Shown: in pieces, positions 10,077 to 22,000 of the stretch
How positions within the stretch are numbered: the first letter of the stretch is position 1
Layout: every line of letters starts with the position of its first letter
Assembly (NCBI GenBank): GCA_012845835.1
Contig: JABAKD010000014.1
Span: forward strand, 4,393,896 to 4,457,895
Length of the DNA stretch: 64,000 nucleotides
Source: Undaria pinnatifida
Lineage: Eukaryota; Sar; Phaeophyceae; Laminariales; Alariaceae
Direction: 5' to 3'
Made by a program: the position numbers and the translations under genes
The notes under the pieces: model-generated
The model's input: only the letters and a program-made list of their open reading frames with translations
Told to the model about the DNA's origin: nothing
Databases searched by the model: none

Positions 10077-13000
10077 GTGAGATTGTTGAATGCGGAATGC
10101 ATAGCATATGAGTATTTTGGTACCAGGTATGAAAAATGCAGGCGGCATTTTTGTACCCCCTATTCAAACTTCAGTAAGCTCATCGCACACGGAGCAGCGA
10201 GCGTTGGCTTTACTGCCGCTGGTGCAGCTGTGTATCCTAGGAGCAGCCGGAGTACTCTGGTTGTGCAGTCGAGCTGCATGTTTCCGCACGCAAAGGGACT
10301 CGGCACGAAGTGCAGTTTGAGTCTTGCCAAGGCCGCGCCCTGCCTTGTTTGTTGTTGGTGGATTGAAATGCGTACGTATCGTAGGTAGCCTAACTGCTGT
10401 TGTTTCGTTGTTTCATCTCATGCCAGGCACGAGTACCAGGCACGCTCAGACACTGCAAGTATCATACTTGCAACAAGGACTGCCGCCGTAGACCTACAAC
10501 TGCTGCCGCTGCCTTTGTACTGGACAGCAGAATCTTACAGAGGAAGTTCAAAAACAGCAGTCCCTCCCAAAACAGCAGTCCTCCCTCTGATCATACTGCT
10601 GCTGTACTACTGCACTATGATACCGCCGTATAATGAAACCCAGAGACTTCGGATGAAATTCTCGACTGGTGTGGTTGAGGCACGTACATTTTTTCCCAAA
10701 ACACGTGCTTGTACCGCCCACCGACCCTGTCCCTGCCCTGTGGCCTTGTGGGCCTCGGGCACTTTCAGTAGTACCCGGGGGAGGAATACCAGCACAAGAG
10801 AGCCAACACGGCAGCAGTACCGGTACTCGTACACATAGATGGTATCGTAGACGCTGGTGATACTCAGGATGACCCGGACTGATATAAATGGGCCGAGGTA
10901 ACGAAATTACCACCAGAGTACAGCAGTACAAGCTCACGATCTAACGATGGCAAAGCTCAAAAGCTAAAGCTACGGCAGCAGCAAGCAATACCGGGTACCT
11001 ACTTTTACTTTGTATCATATTATAGAAAAAATGAATACGAACAGCCTATACTCGCAGAGTACGAGCACGGGTACTCTGTTGTAAGGCGCAATTAGGGGGT
11101 AGAATACGGAGGCAGCATCTACTGGTACTGACAGTAATATCTGCCCCATGTACTCATATTGGCTGAGAGCACCAGCACAAGTTAAACGATATGCGTGGAA
11201 ACTCAGTTTGCGCAAACTTTTGAGCCCTGTTTAGAGTTTGATAGCAAACCTTGCACAAATCTCTAGGGGGTTTCCGGCTGTGCCGCCTAACGTCGACCAC
11301 CCGCCCAGAACCCTAGCCCGAACTCAAACGCCATGGGGTGACGACTTGTGCTTGGATGCTGTGGCTTGAGGTTGACACGGCCGGATTGGATGCTGGCTTT
11401 GGGAAGACTTTCGGCGATGGATCGTGATGCTGTAGCTTGGAAAGACTCTAGGTCGATTGAGCCGCACATGATTCCCCTCAGCCAACCAGAGCGTGTGAAT
11501 AGATATCTTCGGAAGATTTACTACTATGTGCATTCAAATACTACCCCAAACTTAGGACTTTCCACAATACGCCATCCATATAACCGAAAACCTCGCAAGC
11601 GAAGAACTGGAACTGAGTACCTGGTAAGAGATAAGAGAAGGGGAGAGAAAGGAAAAACAGGGACTTGCGGACGAGGGGCGAGCTCTTGTCTCCCGCTGCA
11701 AACTCCGACCCATGTTTGCCCCGGATTGTGATGGGCAATTAAGCGACAATGATCAAACATATCACATCCGGCGGGCCCCCCGTGACCGGTCTGGGAGAGG
11801 ACATGGCTCACGGCTTCGCTGCTAGCCGCCATGTTGCGGCTTCGCCGCAACATTACACAACAGTATACTAAGGGGTTACAGAAGGTACTGGCTACTGGCT
11901 ACTGATTTTCCGTAGTGATGATAACCGAAGGACACACCAGCTAGCGCTGGATTGTGAAGGCAATTGAGTTAAATCGACACACGACGTGTATGAAAGTACA
12001 TGGAGGTGTGGTGAGCTTGAGCTTTATTTTGCCCAATCCGCCGGAGGATGAACAGAAAAATGAAACAAATAAAACGTAGTGATAATGATAATGCTGAGTG
12101 CGTCCGAGATTAAAATGGTCCGCGCCAGCCAGATGCATACGAAGGTCGATCCCCGCCCTCTCCGCCTCCTCCTTTACCACCCTAATGTACAAAGGTTTTT
12201 CACCAGTAACAAAATCCAACCTGGATTTTTTACCAATCAGAAAATTGCGGGCACAAAATGTCTTTCTGGCTGCGCTAGCCAGTACCTAGCCCTATGACGG
12301 CTGTGATGTATAGCCTTTTTTATATCTTGTTACGTACGTGGTGTTCGTTTTATTACTAGTCACATGTAGGTGTCCCGTGCCGTACCTGGTATTCTTACAA
12401 ATATGGCCGGTCGCCACGGTTGTCTAGTGGTTACCCTCGAATACTACTAGCGTTGGCTCTTGAGTGCGATTCCCACCGTGGTGAGGTTTGACTTTATTTG
12501 CAAAAATGCAAACACAGGATCAACTGCTGAGAGCGCCTACCAGCGTGGGTAGGTACAATTCGACGCGAGTCGACGAGGGAAGAAGATGCTGAATTCTTCT
12601 CGCGATAAAAATGAAGGCACGTACCGAAGTGGGGCAGGGGGAGGAGGGAGGGCGAGAGTAGTGCGACGATAATAAATGGGATGAAGATAAATAAGTCAAT
12701 ATACCAGGTACCTGCTACTGCATATGCTAGAAATAAACAACAACATGCTATTATACCATCATGTAATAGCGGGGCTTCGCCGCGGCGGGCTGGCGCCAGC
12801 TCCGCGAATACCGGCAATGGTCGAGAGATGTACGGCACCATGGAAGCCGGGGCCGTAAAGGCGACAGTGATGCCGGCAGCCGGTCTCCGTGCATGCCTGT
12901 AATGGTCGAGAGATATACGGGGTACGAACATGTGAGCGTTGGCCGTAAAAAGCGACAGCAGTATGCCCGCCCGCGGGCTCTCGCGTATGTCCGTAATGAA

Positions 13001-16000
13001 CGAGGGACGTATGGAGCACGGGGTAGGTGTGGTGTACGCGTTGGCCGTAAAGACGATAGCAGTGATGCCTGCCGCTGGCTCTCGCGTTTGTCCATAATGG
13101 TGGAGAGACGTGCAGAGCACGAGGTTTGTACATTATAAGCCTTGACCGTAGACGCGACGCATTGACGCCTGCCGCTGGCTCCGCGTACCCCCGCACTGGT
13201 CGAAAGATGTACGAAATACTACTGTACGTACGTTTAATTGATAAGCCGAGGACGTACATACAAGCAACGGTGATGACTAAGTGCGCAAGTCATGCCCGCC
13301 GCCGGCAGCGCGTATGCCCGTGATGGTAGAGCGATGCCCCGAGTAGATAGCATGATCGTTGGCCGTATAAAGCCCTCTCGGAACCCGGGTATAGCACCTT
13401 GAAAAGCCGCAGGCATGGTCCTATCGCATTTCTTACAATAAAGCCATGCACAGTGTTGTACCCATTTTTAGACCATCCGGTTTATGACGTTTCCGGAGAT
13501 AAGACCAATGCAATCGACTTGTCACGAAAAACAAAGTTCTTGGAGCTTGTACTTTATGAACTTTCTTTTGGGTAGTGAAAGGTAAGACCACAATAGTGGA
13601 AGAACACCTTCATTGCACCTAACTGCCGCTATCCAGTACAGAACACGTAATGGGAAGCAGGGTGATAAGAAATGCGGGCGGAGATTTACTGGGAAACATC
13701 AAATTCGGGAACCATTATGCTGAATTTTGTGTAGAACGCACCCTCTCCCAAGTAGGAAACCTGACATGAGTCAGCATAACAGGGTAGTAAGTAAGGTAGG
13801 GTGCATTTCGCAGGAAAACAAGAAATTCGGGAGCAGTTATACTGAAATTAGTGTTGAACGCACGCTTTATCAAATAAGAAACCGAGCGTGGGTCAATATA
13901 ATAGAGTAAAAAGAAGGGCAGGCTGAAACTTGATGGAAAAAAAGAATCCGAGAGCCACTATACTGAAGTTAGGTGTAGAACGCACGGTGCTTATCAAATA
14001 AGAAAGCCAGCTTGGGTCAGCATTTCTGTTTCTTATTAGGTGTCCTGCACCGCACCTCTCCTTGATTTTTTTCCCTATAATATGTACAAACCATATTTAA
14101 TGTTAACATCAATATTATAGGGGGAGGTAGGGGGGACATACGAATTCAAGGCCAAAAATGGTTAGCTAAACACTTGAAAATATATAGGTTTCGGCGTGTA
14201 TCGTGGGTCCTCTTTACTATGGCCCCTAGAAATAGCATCAACAAGAACGAGTGTGCGCCCCTGAGCAGTACACTGTCGCTTATCCTCTCTGGAGCTTAAG
14301 GGGGGAAAAGCGTCGGACATAAAACTGTCACTACTCGTGTACTAGAATTCGTGAATTGAACCAAGAATAATGTATTTTGCTGCGAGAAAAAGTACGTAAA
14401 CAGACGTTTTGGTTCAAATTCCGTGGTAGAAGAACTGACATTGATTGCAGCAGCATGTCAGCGACAGTAGGCAGCCGGAATTGCTGCTGGGTATGATAGA
14501 AAAGGCGAGCCGGAAGCGTAATGTTTCGGAAACGCGTGCTACGATAAAATTGCACCACTTTTTTTTCTGCGTTTCCTCAATTTGGGAGCTTAAGATCCTC
14601 CCCTAAAAAGTTATTTGGAGGAAAATAAAGCTGATATAATACCGGACGAACAATCGCATGGCCTCGGTACACGACAAGAATCATGCAAAATAAATGGCGT
14701 TTTTTTTTCCGACGATAGTATTGGTGGGTTAAGGAGCCCCGTCATTCAGAAACCATTTTCGCCAAAAAAAGGTACACCTCTATCGTAGCACGCTACGGGA
14801 GCTGCACGGCACCAGGCCCATGTTATCGCTCGTACTGCTGCACGCTCTTGCGTGATTGCATCTCCTTTTCGTTGTTTTTGGGCGATACAAAATGTAATAT
14901 ACCCCTAAAAGTTCCCAGGTACGTATTAATCCGCGGCAGGCCCATGTTATCGCTCGTACTGCTGCACGCTCTTGCGTGATTGCATCTCCTTTTCGTTGTT
15001 TTTGGGCGATACAAAATGTAATATACCCCTAAAAGTTCCCAGGTACGTATTAATCCGCGGCAACGAACCGTGAAGAAGGCTACCGGACAACGTCTTGGCG
15101 TATCGAACATGTCTAACCAAATGGAAATACCCGGCGTCATTATTCTGCTTCGCCCCTCTCAATGACCACCCACCACGGCATCGCAACCAGCAACAGGCTG
15201 AGCTCCGATGCTGCTCGCTCGGTGCTCTTTTTAGTATTAGAAATAGTGGTGTATTCCATTCATTGTGCTTCATCTGGTACCGGCATAGGGGTACATAGAT
15301 AATTTTGATTTTTTTAGGTACCATAGGTTGCGTTGGAAAGTTTATTTCTTGATACGTTAAAACCAGAAATTTACCCTACCATCGTGTAGCATCATGACAG
15401 GTTACTATTAATATAGTAAGGTGTTAGGAATATAAGTTATGCCTGGGAGGACGGCCTATCAAGAAATTTTAATATATTCCTGTTTCGGCAAATTCTGGCG
15501 GAGTTCAAATCCCATAAAAATTAATTGAAGTGTACGTATAAGGTAATGGTCAAGGTGATGGTCTCTCTATAATACCGGAATGTGTCAGCTGAAAAAAAAA
15601 AAGATCTGTCGGCACTGTAGCGGCAACCGGCATTATTCCGCATACTGACAGTACTGGTGTTCCAATTACGCCAGGCAGTTTCACAGGGCACCATAGCGGA
15701 AAACCGGCACTACCCAACCTGCACCATAGAGGGGTCTCTAATGTACCATGTAGTATCAGCAGCATTACAGTGGTATGGACTATGCGGCGCATATAAACGC
15801 AGAACACGCGCGACTGGCCTTTGATATCACGCAACACGGCGCGAAGCTTGCATGGCTGAGTATGGGACCGCCCATGCAAGTTGACCAAACTTACGGCTGA
15901 CATCTGGCGTATTGGTCGCAATTTTCGCAGTTCAAACGTGCGAGATTGGAATTTATACATAATTTACGTCATAGAATAGTAATCGTGTGTTGGCGAAGAT

Positions 16001-19000
16001 GGAATGACATGTTTTACGTGTCTTACGTGTCTCAAACTTATGATTCTAGCCCCGGAAAACTAAGTGAGAGGAATAGAGCAATCAATCATCAGTGATCGTG
16101 TAAATGTGCGATAGAACATCGGGGCAGAGGGAGCACACTGCACTTCAGTTTTGCGTATCGCATTGTTTTTTTTTTTTTTCTGTCCTCTCGACAGCTTTTG
16201 TGCTTGCCTCGTTCCGTAATTATACATTCGTGACTCGTGAGTGCAAGGGCATCTGTATATATTTTCTTTTTGACACGGTATCGCATGTGACCCCCCCCCC
16301 CCCCCCCCCGCCCTCCCTCCCTTGCACCCACGGACCTCTTGCCATAACCCCACCCCGACACCAAATCCGCTCTATTTGATACCGCCTCCCTATCTTCAGG
16401 GCTAGAAAGTTACTCTCCTAGCGCGCAGACCCGCCGACCTCGTCCCCTATCCCCCCTACCGGTCCTGGGGACCTCGGTCATGCATGATATGATATGGCTA
16501 CACCCGTCCGACTTGGTCCCCTGTTCCCGCCCCGCCACTAAAATCTGCTCTATTTGATGTCGCCTCCGTATCTCTAGGGTTACAACGTTACGATTCTCGC
16601 GTACGGGCAAACTGGGTCGGGGAAAACGTACACCATGGGATCTGAGTGCGGGACGACGGACAAGTACGATGACGAGCGGCGAGGTCTAATCCCGAGGTAC
16701 TCGACGTGGTGATGGTAGCGGAAGTGGTATCTGTCATGGTGGTGGCGTTAGTAGCGTTGGCGATTGTGTTGGTGATGGTGATGTTGATGGTAGTAGGATG
16801 GAAATGGTGACAGAACACGAGCGCGATGGCGGGCGAAGAGGTCTAATCCCCAGGTACTCGGGATGGTAATGATAGTGGAGGCGGTAGCTGTAGGTTATAG
16901 TGGTGTTGGCAGTGGTGATGGATTTCACGGTAATTTTCATGGTGGTTGTAGAGGTGATGGCAATTGAAATGGTTACGGTAATGGTCAAGGGGACGATACA
17001 GTGGGTACCCCGATTTAACCCCTTTAGAGCCCCCGAACCCCTCCCTATACTAAATGAAAGTAATGTTGTCCCCAAAAACGGGTTTCCAGTTGTAAAGGGG
17101 TGAAGAGCGCCCCGTGACAAGCCGAAACACTAACTACAAGGTGCTCATGTCTGTAGTAGGAAATGCGTAGCTTTTGGTGTGGCGGGAATTGCCGAGTTGG
17201 CCGCTCTTGATTCCGGAATGCTCTCAACTTGAGTGCTCTTAAATCGGAATGCCTAATGTAACGGTAATTGTGTTGGTGTTATTAGTGGTAATGGTAATGG
17301 TGACGGTAGTCGTACCGGTTTTGGTAATCGTAAAGGTGCGGGGAATGGTATTGGTAACGGTATTGTAATATCCAGAAAGGCAATCACTAAATTGGCTACG
17401 TGTGTTATATCCAAAAATACTAACTTTAACTTCGCTGTTTTTGCTTGCTTTCCCCCCGCCCCCCCGCCCCCTCCCGTCCCCAACTCCTCAGATTTTTGTA
17501 CGACATGTTTATGAACCTTAACGCTGACGTGTCTCACCGCTTAGAGGCCAGCACTTCGGCCAGTTTTCTAGAGATTTATGGAGAGGATGTTTTCGACCTG
17601 CTTAGCGACGGACACGCACCGGGCACGAAGCGCGCGTCTCTGCAGGTGGGCGACAGGGTTGGGGTTGGCGTTGGGTGTTGGTGTTGGTGTTGGCGTTCTT
17701 GTTGGATTGGGGTTGGATTGGGATTTTTTGTTCTTGCGCGTGGGTTTGTTTCGGCTTGCGGTTCAAGGTTGGGGTTGGGCACAGGTGGTGTTGGAGTTGG
17801 AGGTACAGTAGGTTCCCTCAACAAGGCGGTCTGAATAAGGCGGTATTCCGATAATGGCGGTCAAAATCGCTTGGCACGGCTGAGGCATTGCACTGACAAC
17901 CTGGATTGAATAAGGTGGATTCCTCCTATAAGGCGGTCATATTGCTCTCGCACACCATCGCCATTACTGGGGGACCCCCTATTGGTCTTGGGGGGGGATC
18001 GGGGTTTGGACTTGGTAAAGAGGTCAACACTTTTGGCGCCCATGTACAGCGACAAATCAAAAGCATAGAAGCGGTCGTATCATGGTGTGAGCATGCAGCA
18101 CACGGCAAGCCAGTGCAAGCCGTGCGCGTATCTCACAGGCGTCTGCGTTGGAGTCGGACTGTGAAATCGTCGTCACCCATTCTATTGATAGCAGCCCGGG
18201 TTGCTTCGTGTGAAGGATGCTATCATACAACCGGCAGCTTTAGTCCTAATGTGTTCCCTTTGAAGCGCTTATAAGGTTAAGAGTGGGGTTGGGGGTGGGG
18301 TTTGGGGGTGAGGTCGGGGTTGGGTTTGGAAATGAGGTTAAGGATGGGATTGGGGTCGATGTTGTTGGCGTTGGGCGTGGGGTTAGGGTATATTCGCTGT
18401 ATGTAACTGGGTCTCATGAAGATATATGCAGGTAGCAACAACTATCCCTTTTCCTGCGCTTCCTTTTTTTTTCTTTCACGCTCCGTAACGCCCTCGTCCC
18501 GAACGCCACCACAGCCACCACCCGTTGCTGGGTGCTGGACGATAAAAGTATCATTTTATGTGCTCTACTATTTATCCGTATATTGTAGTGATGTATGGCA
18601 TCATATCATGGTCCTACCCTATTGTTTTTTCTCACTCTCTGAAACGTCACCATCTCCACCGCCGCCACCACCACCGCCGCCTTTGCCGGGTGCTGTAAGG
18701 CAATAACATAATCCCAAACGTTACCCTGCACAATGACATATCATGTGATATGTCATGGCCCTCCCCTGCTTTTTTTCCTCACGCTTTTATCAATGCCCCC
18801 CCCCCCCACACCCACCCTCCATCTCGAAAGGGATGCGTGGTCAATGATGAAATGACTAAGGCAAGCAGCACGTGAGTACGCCCCCCACCCCTCACCCACC
18901 GCCTCCGGCACCAGGTATTGGAAGACAAGAAGGGGGTCTTCGTGAATGGGCTGAGCCAAGTGCCCGTGCTAGGCTGGGAGGCGGCTCTTGATGTCCTCAG

Positions 19001-22000
19001 CCAGGGTGTGCTCAACCGAACCACCGCCTCCACGCTTATGAACACCGTCAGCAGCCGCTCGCACGCTGTGTTCACGATCACCCTTACCCAGACTATTAAG
19101 GACGACGCCGACCCGGATGGAGACCCTCAGGTGTTTGTCACATACAGTCAGTGTTAGGGCCTGATCCATTATGCTTTTTTTTTTCGTGGCCACTTTTTCG
19201 GTTTGGCCAGTGCCCCAATAAACATTTTTTGGCTCCAAACTATGGCAACTTTTCCCAATTATGCCACACAGGTTCGGCAGCCATGCGCCAGCTTTTGCTT
19301 ATTTTTGTCAGTTGTGCATGCGCACAATAATATATAGCGAAATATGCAGCAGGTTACGCCGAATTTCCACCGCTAGAGTCAACCGATTTAGGTGTGTTTA
19401 CGTGTTTAGCGCGGCTCGCGACGCCCAACGCCGACTGGGAACCCTACCCGGGCTGTGAACCTACCCAACGCCCATACACTAAGGGTGGCATAGGCACCCT
19501 ATGCTACAGGTCGCTTGTTTTGCCACCTTGTTGGCCCAAATTTCTCCTGCTTTGCCACTCCTTGGCCCGAAATTAAACTTATGGCTTTGCCTATGGGTCC
19601 TAGAACCAATTATGCCAATAACTATGCCCACAAAATGGGTCAGGTCCTATACAGTGTTATGTGCGGGGGGGGCGGATACGAGAAGGTGGGAGAGGTTTTC
19701 GTTACACATAACAAATCGGTCTTGAAGAGGGAAGCGAGAGGGGGGGGGAGGGCGGAAGGGAAGGAGAGGTGGTTGCCATAGGGATATCGGGCTCGATTAG
19801 GTCGCAGAGGGGGAGGGAGAGAAGGAGGGAGGATGGGAGGGGGGAAACGGGGAGGAGGCGGGGACGAAGGGAGGCTGGGAGGGAGAGGGATAGATGGGAG
19901 GAAAATATGGAGGGAGGGAGGCGTCTGTTTGGGCTCGTTGGACGTGCGTACCCACTTTTATATCGATGACAAAGGTGGTGTTTTTTTTTTTAGGCCGTCA
20001 GGGAAGCATCTACTGTATACCAGGACAGCAGGAAAATATGGAGGGAGGGAGGCGTCTGTTTGGGCTCGTTGGACGTGCGTACCCACTTTTATATCGATGA
20101 CAAAGGTGGTGTTTTTATTTTTTTAGGCCGTCAGGGAAGCATCTACTGTATACCAGGACAGCAGCAGTGGAGCGGGGAGAGTGTGTGTGGTGTGAGTTTT
20201 TTGTCCGCGGTGTCCCCGTCAGCAATGTAGGTGTTGGTTTGCTTACTCCTTTTGTGTCCGAAGAACCCGGGGCAGATCGCAGTGACGGCCTGTTTGGTAC
20301 TGTCGTAGATTTTGCGGCTCATACCTCTCCTTGTACTAAAACGCATTTTTTCCTCCTTTCCTTCCGCTACCCCCCCCCTCCTCTCCATTCACGCCACGTC
20401 TCCCATCTCCCTTAACGTTGTTTCTCCTTCGCTTCCTCCATCCCTCCATCCCTCCCTCGCACGCCGCCGCCCCCCACGCTCTGCTTTGCGAAATGCCTCC
20501 ACCTCGAATTGCCTCAGACTGTTACATCGAAGTTAACTTTCGTGGACCTTGCCGGAAGCGAGCGGCTCGGTAGGACAGGAGCGGAGGGACAGCGAAAGCG
20601 GGAAGGCATTCAGATCAACCAGGTTTGCCGTCGTTGTTTCCAAACGACCATCAAGTTCGACACAATATTTGACCAACTAGCTAGTGGGCGACATCATGGT
20701 CAGCTTGCGAAGATGAGTTGTGATCAAAATCCTTTTTGTTCGATCTCACAGCCGAAGTGTATTTTTTCATTTTTTATATGGTCCAACCTCTTCACAGCTC
20801 ATGAAGATTTGTTTTATTTTTATTTTTTGGCAGGGACTTCTTGCCCTCGGCAACGTGGTGAACGCGTTGGGGGACGACCGTGTGGAGAAGAGGAGCACCC
20901 ACGTTCCTTACCGACAATCCAAACTCACGCGCCTGCTTCAGGTATGGTTTGAGATGTCACGTGATTTCGTCCCGCGAGTCACACTGTTTCTTTACCCTCT
21001 GTAGAACCCCAGGCACGTTTTTTGGGATCAAACCGTGTGAGACGTTTTAGCAGTGGCACCAGTTTAGTCTAAAGAGTTAACGTTGCCTTTTTTTTCTTAC
21101 TCCGTGCTTTTGTTCCTTTCTTATTTTGTTTTTCTTATTGTTATTTTGTATTTCAGGACGCACTTGGGGGCAACAGCCAGACCCTGTTCATCGCGTGCGT
21201 TAGCCCCGCCGCCGACTCTGTGAACGAGACTGTGGCTGCCCTTCACTACGCCAACCGCGCCCGAAACATAAAAAACAAAGTGGTGAGTTATCCCCCCCGT
21301 ACGGCGGGGGCGAGCGGCTCCCTCTCTCCTTTGCCATTTCCCTATTCCCTTTCTCTCTATCCTGCTCTCTTCCCCTTCCCTTTTTCTTGTTTGCTTGGCC
21401 GTCCCTCCCTTCCTCCCTCCCTCCCTCCCTCCCTCCCTCCCTCCCTCCCTCCCTCCCTCCCTCCCTCCCTCCCTCCCTCCCTCCCTCCCTCCCTCCCTCC
21501 CTCCCTCCCTCCCTCCCTCCCTCCCTCCCTCCCTCCCTCCCTCCCTCCCTCCCTCCCTCCCTCCCTCCCCCCTTTCTCTCCTCCTTTCCCTTCCCCCTTT
21601 CCCTCCTCCTTTCCCTCCCTCGTACTCCTTTTTTTTCTGTTGTTCTCTCCGTCCCTCCGTCCGTCTGTCGACCCCCCCCTCCCTCACCTTTCTTTCCACC
21701 CTTTACCCGTTCGCTCTCCCGCGCCCCCGTCTTTTCTCTCCCCCCTCCTGCCATCTCGCATTTGCCCCCCCGCCCCCCCCCACTTCCCTTTCGCCTCCTC
21801 CATCCCTTCCTTCATTAGTCTGTCTTTCTCCCTCCTCATCTTCTCCTGCTCATGTACGGAATCGTCTAGCTTGTCGCTGACGCGAATAAGTGCCATCTGT
21901 AGAAGTCTATGATATGTTTGTGGTGTATCTGTATTTTTTGTGTAAGTATTAATGATGTTATTTGTGTGAGGTTCATCTAACGTTTTTAGTATGATGTGTT

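Larger units (their letters stand above)
10077..16577 (+). other. kinesin intron 1 (6.5 kb)
   Basis: The longest intron. It contains a SINE-like copy (12408-12690), three tandem arrays, a complete family B element and a decayed exon 2 start at 16360. Between 10077 and 12400, and between 15062 and 16360, I see no gene and no strong repeat structure beyond short tracts. A missing microexon of about 12 nt could be hidden here. Confidence 0.6.

Noticed and set aside
12408..12490. Functional tRNA gene
   Set aside because: A- and B-box-like motifs are present, but acceptor and anticodon arms do not pair and a SINE body follows.
12494..13259. Minus-strand frames of up to 208 codons
   Set aside because: They follow the period of the 105-120 bp tandem repeat.
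21121..21912. Long overlapping frames (up to 230 codons) on both strands
   Set aside because: They are produced by the CCCT tract and C/T-rich flanks and show only Pro-Ser-Leu or Gly-Arg-Glu repeats.
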